The notes under the pieces: model-generated | What the model saw: the letters and a program-made list of their open reading frames with translations, nothing else | Told to the model about the DNA's origin: nothing | Databases searched by the model: none | Assembly: GCA_964458575.1 (NCBI GenBank) | Contig: CAYWMD010000006.1 | Span: 1 to 64,000, forward strand | DNA: 64,000 bases | Reading direction: 5' to 3' | Origin: CAYWMD01 sp964458575 | GTDB lineage: Bacteria; Verrucomicrobiota; Verrucomicrobiia; Limisphaerales; JADLHS01 | Program-made: the position numbers and the translations under genes | In this document: piece by piece, positions 1 to 7,018 of the stretch | Position numbering within the stretch: position 1 is the stretch's first letter | Layout of the letters: each line of letters begins with the position of its first letter

Positions 1-253
1 CGGCGAACACCGCCTCCGCGCCGGCGACCACCGAGCCATCGGGCTCGACCAGGTGAACGGCGGTTTCGAGTTGTTCGCGTGACAACTCGGGAAACTGCCG
101 GGCCACGCGCGCGTCCTGGAAACGCCGGTATTCAACGTGGTCACCCGTGGCCTGTTGCCAGCGACGAATCCAGAGCGTGCAAAAATTGCAATCGCCGTCG
201 AAAAGCATCAGCGGCTTCGACGGCGGCGCGGCGACGGGCTGGTCCAGTTTCAT
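1..253 (-). CDS. DCC-family (DUF393) thiol-disulfide oxidoreductase-like protein, C-terminus off window
   Basis: This is the first 84 codons of a gene that reads leftwards off the window edge. The family signature D-G-x-C-x-x-C is visible as DGDCNFC at residues 19-25, preceded by the hydrophobic strand LMLF. That is the hallmark of the DCC/DUF393 family, a thioredoxin-like group predicted to act on thiols or disulfides; real substrates are mostly unknown. Downstream residues (W32, RRF, the LVEPDG turn) also fit the family. The ATG at 251-253 places the motif about 20 residues from the N-terminus, as usual. No signal peptide or membrane segment is seen in this part. Some family members carry a C-terminal membrane domain, which cannot be judged here. 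Confidence 0.85.
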   Translation of the reverse strand, partial: MKLDQPVAAPPSKPLMLFDGDCNFCTLWIRRWQQATGDHVEYRRFQDARVARQFPELSREQLETAVHLVEPDGSVVAGAEAVFA

Positions 254-429
254 CGTGCAGTGATGGCGGGCATTGGAAGCAAAACGACGGTGCGAGTAAA
301 TGAAAGAAAGCGCAACGGTCACGCGACGGCGGATCGCCGCGTTCACGCCGCTTCCACTTCGTCCGCTCCGGATACTCTCGATGTCGCCAATACCAAGCCG
401 AACGCCCACCAGTTGGCAGCCGTCAGACT

Positions 430-717
430 CTAATTCTCCACGATCACAGGCGAATCGTAGAATTCGATGGTTGGATCGACCTGGAACTTCTGGCGAATCA
501 TCGGTGCCACGCGCTCGTTCATGAACGCACGGGCGGCACGTTCGTCGTTCCACAAATAGACTCCGCCAGCGGTCCGGCAGTCCTTCGAATGCAGGAATTG
601 TTTCCGGACCAAACCGGGCACGTTGCGGAATTGTGGTGCGGCCTCCTCAAATGCGGCGCGGATCTGAGCAGCGGTAACACCCGCCGGCAACTGGAATCGG
701 GTAATGACAGTAATCAT
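430..717 (-). CDS. Small dimeric alpha/beta-barrel (ABM/YdhR-like) protein
   Basis: The gene encodes 95 residues starting MITVITRFQLP. The layout is a beta strand, then the helix TAAQIRAAFEEAAPQF, then GLVRKQFLHS, GGVYLWND, and the helix ERAARAFMNERVAPMI. This is the pattern of antibiotic-biosynthesis-monooxygenase or YdhR-type ferredoxin-fold proteins, which form dimers and in some cases act as cofactor-free oxygenases. Reading can extend to 804, but the extra 29 residues are cysteine-rich and unlike the family, so the ATG at 717 is preferred. No catalytic residue can be assigned, so the function is open. It stands alone between spacers of about 180 and 210 bp. Confidence 0.7.
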   Translation of the reverse strand: MITVITRFQLPAGVTAAQIRAAFEEAAPQFRNVPGLVRKQFLHSKDCRTAGGVYLWNDERAARAFMNERVAPMIRQKFQVDPTIEFYDSPVIVEN

Positions 718-931
718 GCTGTTGATGGGACAATTGACCGGGTGTTCTCGTTCGCCGCATTTTCCGCAAATACGGTTGTCCGCCGGACCGGCCGGAAAAG
801 ACAACCCAAAATGATTTGGAGCAAGCCAAACTACTTGGTGCGGAATGGGGATGAGCAGGCGACAGACGGCGACCTTGCCGCGCGGGAACAGTTGCCTCGC
901 AGGTTGGCTGCGTGAAGGGCGACGGCGCTGG

Positions 932-1357
932 TCACTTCACTGCGTAACTCGACACACGCCAGGTCAGGTCGTGACCAAGGATCAGGGTGACTTTCTCCAC
1001 GGCCGCCGGTTTCTTTTCGAACGCGGAGTCGTATTGCAGGATCACGTATTCGCCTTCCGGCGCGCCCGGCAGTTCCTTGGAATATTCAGCGGACTTGAGC
1101 TTGCGTGACTTGAAAGCGCCCAAAGGCTGCCGGATTTTCTCGACGGTGGATTTCCATTTGCGCCGCTTGACCTCCTTTTTGAAACCCGGCGACATTTGTT
1201 CCCAGCTCTCGTCGTATTTCCCGGCGTCCACCAGCGCGAGCCATTCCTTGGCCACGGGCTGGGCGACGTCCTCGGGTCGTGGCTCGGCGGCACGCATTGC
1301 CGGAGACAATAGTCCAAAGCAAAAGGCCAGACCGAGCGTGACGACGAATCTGTTCAT
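932..1357 (-). CDS. Secreted DUF4019-like protein
   Basis: The gene encodes about 141 residues. The N-terminus MNRFVVTLGLAFCFGLL followed by a small-residue stretch ending AMRAA is a Sec signal peptide. The mature part has the DUF4019 pattern: a helix with KEWLALVDAGKYDESWEQM, then FKKEVKRRKW, then a strand-rich half with PEGEYVILQYDSAFEKK and a final TWRVSSYAVK. DUF4019 proteins resemble small periplasmic NTF2-like proteins and have no known activity. An in-frame ATG nine bases upstream (1366) is also possible; the much longer reading to 1465 runs into the heptamer repeat and is rejected. Confidence 0.7.
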   Translation of the reverse strand: MNRFVVTLGLAFCFGLLSPAMRAAEPRPEDVAQPVAKEWLALVDAGKYDESWEQMSPGFKKEVKRRKWKSTVEKIRQPLGAFKSRKLKSAEYSKELPGAPEGEYVILQYDSAFEKKPAAVEKVTLILGHDLTWRVSSYAVK

Positions 1358-1434
1358 GGCGGCCATTTTTGGCAGTACGGGCGTGAAATGCAACTGAAAG
1401 ACCGCCTTAACCGCGTGGATGATACCGACCCGAA

Positions 1435-1490
1435 GACCGGAGACCATAAACCTGAGACCTGACACCTGAAACCTGAGACCGGAGACTGCC
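1435..1490. repeat. Tandem 7-bp repeat, 8 degenerate units
   Basis: Eight head-to-tail heptamers can be read without gaps, with consensus RACCTGA: GACCGGA, GACCATA, AACCTGA, GACCTGA, CACCTGA, AACCTGA, GACCGGA, GACTGCC. It lies just upstream of the DUF4019 gene (beyond 1366) and opens a 0.9-kb stretch without genes. No function is known to me. Confidence 0.85.
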
Positions 1491-1512
1491 GCGCGCCGGT
1501 CGGACGAAAGGC

Positions 1513-1540
1513 TTTACCGTTTTTTTACCTTTTCTTTACC
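1513..1540. repeat. TTTACC repeated three times at 11-bp spacing
   Basis: TTTACC begins at 1513, 1524 and 1535, exactly 11 bp apart with T-rich spacers. The same arrangement recurs at 1822-1849. Confidence 0.85.
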
Positions 1541-1556
1541 AAAATCGTATTCTCGC

Positions 1557-1586
1557 GGTTTGATTTGGTTTGACTAGGTTTGACTT
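1557..1586. repeat. GGTTTGAYTW 10-bp tandem repeat, three units
   Basis: Three contiguous 10-bp units, GGTTTGATTT, GGTTTGACTA and GGTTTGACTT, start at 1557, 1567 and 1577. The period equals about one helical turn. Confidence 0.85.
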
Positions 1587-1660
1587 GGTCCGCAAATGGG
1601 TTCGTTTGGCAAACTCCCTGCCAAACCGACGACAGGCCCAGCTCCAACCGCTCCGGCAGA

Positions 1661-1700
1661 TGACAAGAGATGACAAATCGTGACAAAACGTGACCGAAAA
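1661..1700. repeat. TGACAA 10-bp phased repeat, four units
   Basis: TGACAAGAGA, TGACAAATCG, TGACAAAACG and TGACCGAAAA follow each other at exactly 10-bp spacing from 1661 to 1700. Confidence 0.85.
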
Positions 1701-1821
1701 TTGATTTTCCGGGAACGAGGACGAGGTCGAGAACGACGACAAGGAGGAATCCCGGTAAAACCGGTCCAAAATCGGACCAGTATGAAAATTTCGGTCCGAT
1801 TTTCCCGTCAGGTCGGGAAAC

Positions 1822-1849
1822 TTTACCTTTTGTTTACCTTTTCTTTACC
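1822..1849. repeat. Second TTTACC array at 11-bp spacing
   Basis: TTTACC begins at 1822, 1833 and 1844. Spacing and spacer composition match the array at 1513-1540, so the two are probably copies of one type of element. Confidence 0.85.
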
Positions 1850-2036
1850 AAATTCGCCTTTTTCGTCCGGTTTCCGGTCGCGACGGGCTGCGGCCAGAGC
1901 GCGAAGCGCCAAACGCAGAGTGCAAAGCGAAACGAGGCCGGCTCGAAGGCCGGAGAAAACCGCTCGGGCGCGGAACGAGCGATTCTATGTCAATGAACAG
2001 TTAACGCGGAACACGGGGCACAGGCATCAAACGTGA

Positions 2037-2066
2037 GATTAAGATTACGATTAAGAGTAAGATACT
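2037..2066. repeat. GATTAA-type hexamer repeat
   Basis: The units GATTAA, GATTAC, GATTAA, GAGTAA and GATACT follow each other at 6-bp spacing. Confidence 0.75.
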
Positions 2067-2261
2067 GGTTGAAAATAAAACTCTGGTTGATTCTGGTGCT
2101 GCCTGTTTATTGCCCACTGCGTGTGCCACGCCGCGAACAGGGGCAAGATTACCACGGCGGAATTGGGAATCCAGAGAATAGTGAGCGGGTAATCGAGGAG
2201 TAGTGGCCGTGTACTGGGCGAATGGTCTGCTTGCGGACCACGGAACCCGGACCGCCTTGAG

Positions 2262-3197
2262 TTACTTTCTGGCCCGCCGCCATTGATACAACAGCGTGTT
2301 GACATTGGCCACGCTGCCCATCTGCAAGCGCGTGGCAATCCACGCCATCGTCACCAGCGTTTCCCGCCGCAGCCGCACCGCGATCTTCACCTTTTCCGGG
2401 TCGCCTTTGGGTCTTTGCCCCAAGGTCGCCTCCCGCCAGCGTCGCCGCCGCAACTCCTCCCCCACCACCCGCTCGGCTTGCTCCGCCTGGCTCTCCTGCC
2501 GCTCCGCGCCGTAATGCTCTTTGCCCATTCGCTGGCTCATCTGGCCGAGCAGTTCCTTTTTCAACGCCCGCTCCCCGAAAAACCACCCCCGCCGGATCGG
2601 TTTGTAATTCGCCTCGGCCTCGGCCTCGCGCCGCGCCTCCAGCATCCGTTCCAACTCCCGCCGCCCGACCGCGCTGTCCTTGGGAATTCCCATCTCCCCC
2701 AGCACCCGATCCACGCGCAACCACCCCGGCCGCTTTCCCGGCGGGCGCAAATACTCCGGCCAACTGCTCCAGCGATACGTCCGCAAGGCCTGTTCGGGGC
2801 GCAGCCGCCGCGCCCGCGCCGGATTCAAATGCACATACTCGCAGACCGTTCGCAAATAGCCGCTGCCCGAACCATCCACGATCAACGCCTTGTAACGCCC
2901 GCTGAAGAGATGCCCGAAGAGCTTATGCCGCCGGTTGAATCGGCCGGTATAAGTGCCCAGCAACCATTTCATCCCCGCGACCAGCGTCGGCTGCGGCGTC
3001 TCGACCACCAGATGAAAATGGTTGGGCATCAGACAATACGCGTGCACGCGCCAGCCGCTGCGGTCGCACGCCGCCCCCAAGGTCTCCACAAACTGCTGCC
3101 GATCCGCGTCGTCCTTGAAGATCGGCTCGCGCCGATCACCCCGGTTCATCACGTGGTAAATCGCCCCGGGATATTCCACTCTCAATTTCCGCGCCAT
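2262..3197 (-). CDS. REP-associated tyrosine transposase (RAYT, Y1 family)
   Basis: The gene encodes 311 residues starting MARKLRVEYPGAIYHVMNRG, the typical opening of TnpA-REP proteins. The HUH metal-binding pair is at H60 and H62 (PNHFHLVVE) and the likely nucleophilic tyrosine is Y121 in YVHLNPARAR. These single-strand endonucleases act on REP palindromes and are thought to have spread them. The C-terminal half of about 180 residues is longer than in enteric RAYTs and ends with a helix-turn-helix-like segment (WIATRLQMGS), a form I associate with Verrucomicrobiota. The start at 3197 is preferred over 3233 because it begins exactly at the family N-terminus. A REPIN-like pair lies at 30861-31024, but no matching REP flanks the gene itself. 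Confidence 0.9.
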   Translation of the reverse strand: MARKLRVEYPGAIYHVMNRGDRREPIFKDDADRQQFVETLGAACDRSGWRVHAYCLMPNHFHLVVETPQPTLVAGMKWLLGTYTGRFNRRHKLFGHLFSGRYKALIVDGSGSGYLRTVCEYVHLNPARARRLRPEQALRTYRWSSWPEYLRPPGKRPGWLRVDRVLGEMGIPKDSAVGRRELERMLEARREAEAEANYKPIRRGWFFGERALKKELLGQMSQRMGKEHYGAERQESQAEQAERVVGEELRRRRWREATLGQRPKGDPEKVKIAVRLRRETLVTMAWIATRLQMGSVANVNTLLYQWRRARK

Positions 3198-3363
3198 GAA
3201 CGGCAGGCTACGCTTCCGCCCCAAACTAGGCAATCATAAGAACTGTAGAGCATTAAGCGTGAGCTGGCGCTTGAGCGAAACGTGGTTATCCGGCAGGCGG
3301 GTGAGTAGTTTGAGGTGTGTTAGCAAACTCAAACCCAAACCTACAACCCACCGGAAAACCACT
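3198..3363. other. Divergent spacer between RAYT and IS110 transposase; possible IS left end
   Basis: This 166-bp spacer must hold the promoters of both divergent transposases. It contains a 7-bp inverted repeat, GTTTGAG at 3308-3314 with CTCAAAC at 3328-3334. In IS110-group elements the end upstream of the transposase carries the guide (bridge) RNA, so a short structured RNA is possible here. The left element boundary cannot be placed because IS110 elements lack terminal inverted repeats. Confidence 0.4.
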
Positions 3364-4455
3364 ATGAAGATTATGGTCGGAATTGACCTGCACAGCAACA
3401 ACGCCCTCTGCGGCCTCATGGACGAAAGCGGTCGCCGCCTGATCCACAAGAAACTGCCCTGCGAACTGGCCGCCATCCTGCAACTGCTCGCCCCCTACAA
3501 GGAAAGCATCGCCACCATCGCCGTCGAGTCCACCTTCAACTGGTATTGGCTGGTGGACGGCCTCCAGGATCACGGCTATCACGTCGCGCTCGCCAACCCC
3601 GCGCGGATGCAACCCTACAGCGGGATGAAATACACCGACGACGTCTCCGACGCCTACTTTCTCGCCGAGCTCCTGCGGCTGAAGCTCCTGCCCACCGGCC
3701 ATCTCCACGACCGCAAGACCCGCCCCGTGCGCGACCTGCTGCGCCGCCGGCTGCTGCTGGTGCGCCAACGCACCACGCTGATCCTGAGCTTCAAGAGCCT
3801 CAATGAACGCACCTTGGGCCAGCGGGTGGCGTTGGCCCGCGTCAAGACGATGAAAGCCGAGGAAGCCCAAGCCCGCTTCACCGAGCCCGCCGACCAACTG
3901 CTGAGCGGCCAGCAGATGACCCTGATGGGCCACCTCACCGACGCGATCACGAAGTTGGAGCAACACATTCTGGGCGTCGTCGGGAAATGGCCCGCCTATC
4001 AACGCCTGCAGGAACTGCCGGGCGTCGGCAAGATTCTCGGACTGACGATTGCCTTGGAAACCGGCGACGCGAAACGCTTCGCCGACGCCGGGAACTTCGC
4101 CAGCTATTGCCGCTGCGTGAAAAGTCTGCGCACGAGCAACGGGAAGAAGAAGGGCGAGAACAACCGCAAATGCGGCAACCAGTATCTGGCTTGGGCGTTC
4201 GTGGAAGCCGCGCACTTCGCCTGCCGTTACGACGACCAATGCCGCCGCTTCTACGACCGCAAGAAACAACAAACCAATCCGGTCATCGCCACCAAGTCCC
4301 TGGCCTGCAAACTGGCCAAGGCCGCGTGGCACGTGATGAAGGAAGACGTGCCCTACGACGCCACGCGTGTCTTCGGGCCGGCCAAGAAGACTGATTTCGG
4401 GGAGACCGGTCGTGAACCAGCGAAGGGGTCTGGACACCCGAGCCAACAGAACTGA
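3364..4455 (+). CDS. IS110-family transposase (DEDD recombinase)
   Basis: The gene encodes 363 residues starting MKIMVGIDLHSNNA. The N-terminal RuvC-like DEDD domain shows D8, E55 (AVESTFNWYW), D93 and D96 (KYTDDVSDAYFLAELL). The C-terminal transposase-20 domain shows the helix-hairpin-helix LPGVGKILGLTIAL, then the NFASYCRC serine segment and the GNQYLAWAFVEAA segment. IS110 recombinases insert circular intermediates at sites chosen by an element-encoded bridge RNA. The ATG at 3364 is chosen because it begins at the conserved GIDLH strand; the frame is open from 3196 without family-like sequence. The gene looks intact and full length, so the element may be active. Confidence 0.93.
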   Translation: MKIMVGIDLHSNNALCGLMDESGRRLIHKKLPCELAAILQLLAPYKESIATIAVESTFNWYWLVDGLQDHGYHVALANPARMQPYSGMKYTDDVSDAYFLAELLRLKLLPTGHLHDRKTRPVRDLLRRRLLLVRQRTTLILSFKSLNERTLGQRVALARVKTMKAEEAQARFTEPADQLLSGQQMTLMGHLTDAITKLEQHILGVVGKWPAYQRLQELPGVGKILGLTIALETGDAKRFADAGNFASYCRCVKSLRTSNGKKKGENNRKCGNQYLAWAFVEAAHFACRYDDQCRRFYDRKKQQTNPVIATKSLACKLAKAAWHVMKEDVPYDATRVFGPAKKTDFGETGREPAKGSGHPSQQN

Positions 4456-4858
4456 ATGGGCACGGCTGGTCTCCCCCCAACTCGAAGCCCGCCACGGCGG
4501 GAGTGGCCCAAGCGAAAGATTTATGGTGATTCGACCAAGCCGAGAGTCTGCGACAGGTTGGACGTGCTGCCGGAAGGCCGCGCGAGCCACAAGTCATCTC
4601 CTACTGAATGAACCCGGTTTGGCACTGAATGTTTTCTGGCTCCCGGCAGGCCGGGAGGAGGGCGTGCGCTGTGGGCGGACGAACGTCTGCCTGCGGCAGA
4701 CCGGACTGGCACCCAGGCCGGACGCGACACGCTGGAACCAGATGGGTGACTGAACGGATCGCCTCCCAGGTGGAAGGACCGCATCCGAATCAACGACTGA
4801 AATGACAGGCACGAATTGCACCTTGGACGCCGCCCGCAACGGCCAGAAAAGACAAAGA

Positions 4859-4906
4859 CAGCTTTTAAGAAAAAAAAAGCTGGCTGAAGGAAATCTATTT
4901 TCCTTC
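4859..4906. terminator. Two adjacent AT-rich hairpins
   Basis: CAGCTTTT at 4859-4866 pairs with AAAAGCTG at 4875-4882, and GAAGGAAA at 4886-4893 pairs with the segment at 4898-4906. They sit between the insertion sequence flank and the toxin-antitoxin promoter and could end transcription in either direction. A terminator role is inferred from structure only. Confidence 0.4.
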
Positions 4907-4939
4907 TTGACCACTCACGCTAATGGGTGACCCGTTTAT

Positions 4940-4955
4940 GTAGCCAAGTGGCTAC
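4940..4955. promoter_or_regulatory. Palindromic operator candidate of the toxin-antitoxin pair
   Basis: GTAGCC and GGCTAC form a perfect 6+6 inverted repeat around AAGT, ending seven bases before the toxin start. Antitoxins of HigA type repress their own operon by binding such palindromes, so autoregulation is likely. Confidence 0.55.
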
Positions 4956-4961
4956 GGTGCT

Positions 4962-5254
4962 TTGGTGATTGAGATTCGCAAAACCGGCTTTTCGCTCGGT
5001 GGCTTGACGATCTGCGGGGACCTCCAAGCGAGGGCGCGCGTCCAGGCAAGAATTGAAAGACTGGCTGGTGGAAATCCTGGAGATGTCCGGCCAGTGGGTG
5101 AAGGGATTTCGGAATTGCGAATCAATTACGGTCCCGGGTATCGGGTCTATTTCAAACAGCGTGGGCCGGAGCTGATTATTCTCCTGGCCGGTGGCGACAA
5201 GAGCACCCAGGCCAGGATATCAAAACCGCTGTGCGCCTCGCGCGTAATCTTTAA
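4962..5254 (+). pseudogene. RelE/HigB-type toxin, broken by frameshifts
   Basis: The middle of the reading frame is a clear RelE/ParE-superfamily (HigB-like) mRNA-interferase toxin, with ARARVQARIERLAGGNPGD and YRVYFKQRGPELIILLAGGD. Both ends are out of frame. After IEIRKT the family segment FARWLDDLR is in the +1 frame, and the main frame is regained at a run of four G near 5020. After STQA the family C-terminus DIKTAVRLARNL is again in another frame and ends at TAA 5252-5254. At least three indels would repair the gene, so the toxin is probably inactive unless these are assembly errors. Initiation would be at TTG 4962 or GTG 4965. The antitoxin follows 11 bp after the TAA. Confidence 0.75.
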
Positions 5255-5265
5255 GAGTGATTGCC

Positions 5266-5559
5266 ATGAAAAAAACACAAACAACTCGCTATGACGTTGC
5301 GGAACACCTCAGAACCCCGGAGGAAATGGCGGCTTATCTGGAAGCGTGCCTTGAAGAGGCGAACGGGAATGCAGCGTTCATTGCCAAAGCGCTCGGGGAC
5401 ATTGCGCGCGCCAAGGGCATGGCGCAGGTGGCGCGTGATGCGGGACTTTCCCGTGAAAGTCTCTATAAGGCGCTTTCCGGCGAGCGGAGTCCTGGCTTTG
5501 ACACTGTGCTGAAAGTTATCGAAGCGCTCGGCCTGCGGCTGCACGCCAAGGCGGGCTAA
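5266..5559 (+). CDS. HigA-type antitoxin (helix-turn-helix addiction-module antidote)
   Basis: The gene encodes 97 residues starting MKKTQTTRYDVAEHL. It has the conserved N-terminal part TPEEMAAYLEACLEEANGNA and a helix-turn-helix, GMAQVARDAGLSRESLYKAL, followed by GERSPGFDTVLKVIEALGL. This is the putative addiction-module antidote family paired with HigB/RelE toxins. It neutralises the toxin and represses the operon, probably at the palindrome 4940-4955. The ATG at 5266 is preferred to the in-frame GTG at 5257 because family members start with MKK. The antitoxin is intact while its toxin is frameshifted. Confidence 0.88.
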   Translation: MKKTQTTRYDVAEHLRTPEEMAAYLEACLEEANGNAAFIAKALGDIARAKGMAQVARDAGLSRESLYKALSGERSPGFDTVLKVIEALGLRLHAKAG

Positions 5560-5665
5560 CCCAACCGCCGGCCAACGGCCACCGGAAGAACCGGCAATGA
5601 ACTGCATGTTCCTTCATCCTTGCTTTCCTCGTGCAGTGCTGAACCGGGATTGATATACCAGCACC

Positions 5666-7018
5666 ATGATTCGCTTCTGTGGTTGCGGAATCGCCATGCT
5701 CGCGCTGGCCTCGTGCCTAACGAGCGCGTCGCTGCCGGCGACCTCGGAGCTGGCGTCCCGTGTCACTGCCAGCTCCTTCCAATTGACCTTGGCAATCGCA
5801 GACGCGGCCAATGGCGGCGGCAAGGAAGTCTCGTCCATTGTCTATGACGGCGATGGGAATCGGGTGAGCAAGACCGTCAATGGCACGACCACCTACTACC
5901 TGGTGGACGATCGGAACCCGACTGGTTATCCGCAAGTGCTGGAGGAGCGCACCTCACTCGCGAGTTCGGAAAATCCGACGGATCCGACGGTGACGTACGT
6001 GTATGGGCTGGATTTGGTGTCGCAAAAGCGCGGGTCGAGTACGCATTACTTTGGCTACGACGGGTTGGGGACGGTGCGGTATTTGACCGACACCGCCAGC
6101 CCGGCCAACGTTACGGACACTTACACGTATGATGCGTTTGGGATAGAGATTGCGAGCACGGGCAGCACGGAGAACAATTACCGCTACACGGGTGAACAGT
6201 GGGACGATGATTTGGGCCTCTATTATCTCCGTGCTCGATACCTCAACCCCGCCACCGGCCGCTTCTGGACGATGGACACGTACGAGGGGAACAACTCCGA
6301 CCCGCTCTCGCTGCACAAGTACCTCTATGCACACAGTGCCCCAGTTAACCGAATTGATCCGAGCGGTTTGGCGGACTACACGTTGAAGCTACTTTATCAT
6401 GGTGCAAACCTTGGGGATCCGCAAACCTACGCCAGTCTTTGGTATCAAGTCTGGGATGGGATGGCTGACCACCTGCCTGGAGAAGACCGATCAATTGTCG
6501 TCGGGCCGATCTGGCCTGAAGATAACATTTACGACCGAGTCAAACGTGAGGTTGAGGTCATGAATGTTGTCGCTGAGACCGATAGGATTACGGAGATTAT
6601 GATCGTTGGGCACGGTAAAGGGGGGGCCATTGGCACATTAGACGGTGGTGCAAGTGACATTACATATAATAGTTTGACAAAGGAAGAAATGACACCTCAA
6701 AAGCAGTTGCTGGATTATCTCCATCCTTTTACGAAAAACAACTGCACGGTTTATTTGCAGGCATGTGACCAAGCCGATCCGGGAGTAGGACGGGATATGA
6801 TGGAAAGGATCGCCAAACTGCTTGAGGCTAGTGTCATTGGTTACGACGATACCTACGCTGTTTGGGGTTGGGGAAATCGGTGGAAAGTCGACAGAAACGG
6901 TGAATGGTCCATGAAGGAGGGTCGAACCTATGAAGGGTCGTGGATGCATAAGCTTGCAACGGGCTCCTATTACAAGCCGATGCTCATTGGTCCTATCGGC
7001 ATCAATTGGCTTCCATGA
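5666..7018 (+). CDS. Truncated RHS protein with a caspase-like C-terminal tip
   Basis: The gene encodes 450 residues. Residues 1-25 look like a signal peptide (FCGCGIAMLALASCLTSAS). Residues 55-235 are the end of an RHS repeat core: YDGDGNRVSKTVNG, YFGYDGLGTVRYLTD, YTYDAFG, YRYTGEQWDDDLGLYYLRAR and the closing DPSG at 231-234. The rest of a normal RHS shell (often over 1000 residues) is missing. The variable tip (235-450) contains IMIVGHGKGGAIG with H316 and TVYLQACDQADPG with C367. A His in an HG motif and a Cys in an AC motif, each after a hydrophobic strand, is the arrangement of clan CD (caspase/DUF4347-like) peptidases; this is a proposal. The next gene overlaps by four bases (ATGA), as toxin-immunity pairs often do. 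Confidence 0.75.
   Translation: MIRFCGCGIAMLALASCLTSASLPATSELASRVTASSFQLTLAIADAANGGGKEVSSIVYDGDGNRVSKTVNGTTTYYLVDDRNPTGYPQVLEERTSLASSENPTDPTVTYVYGLDLVSQKRGSSTHYFGYDGLGTVRYLTDTASPANVTDTYTYDAFGIEIASTGSTENNYRYTGEQWDDDLGLYYLRARYLNPATGRFWTMDTYEGNNSDPLSLHKYLYAHSAPVNRIDPSGLADYTLKLLYHGANLGDPQTYASLWYQVWDGMADHLPGEDRSIVVGPIWPEDNIYDRVKREVEVMNVVAETDRITEIMIVGHGKGGAIGTLDGGASDITYNSLTKEEMTPQKQLLDYLHPFTKNNCTVYLQACDQADPGVGRDMMERIAKLLEASVIGYDDTYAVWGWGNRWKVDRNGEWSMKEGRTYEGSWMHKLATGSYYKPMLIGPIGINWLP
6233..6367 (+). repeat. RHS-tip repeat, copy 1
   Basis: These 135 bp encode the last 45 residues of the RHS core (ARYLNPATGRFW to DPSG). They recur in two downstream genes at 7831-7965 and 10155-10289. From the ACCGGCC near 6254 to about 6330, copies 1 and 2 are almost identical at the DNA level; the flanks diverge. 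Confidence 0.85.

Larger units (their letters stand above)
1358..2261. other. Gene-free region packed with short-period repeats
   Basis: No credible gene is seen in about 900 bp. Open frames here have unnatural composition and overlap repeats. Apart from the repeats listed separately, it holds two perfect inverted repeats: AAAATCGGACC at 1768-1778 with its complement at 1793-1803, and TTTCCCG at 1801-1807 with CGGGAAA at 1814-1820. The last 60 bases before 2262 contain a weak GGTC...GACC hairpin just past the end of the transposase gene. Confidence 0.7.
4456..4961. other. Structured non-coding flank downstream of the IS110 transposase
   Basis: About 500 bp hold no believable gene but several strong hairpins: CCCGCC 4488-4493 with GGCGGG 4496-4501; CTCCCGG 4640-4646 with CCGGGAG 4651-4657; GTCTGCC 4685-4691 with GGCAGAC 4695-4701. 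This may include the right end of the insertion sequence. In IS1111-like members of the family the guide RNA lies on this side. The end of the element cannot be located by eye. Confidence 0.45.

Noticed and set aside
1680..2036. Plus-strand open frame of 118 codons in the repeat region
   Set aside because: It is Arg-rich, runs through tandem repeats and hairpins, and lacks a ribosome-binding site.
1435..2066. CRISPR array
   Set aside because: Repeat units are 6-11 bp with no unique spacers of 30-40 bp and no cas genes in the window.
2283..3239. Long plus-strand open frame of 318 codons
   Set aside because: It is antisense to the REP-associated transposase, is proline/arginine-rich and resembles no family.
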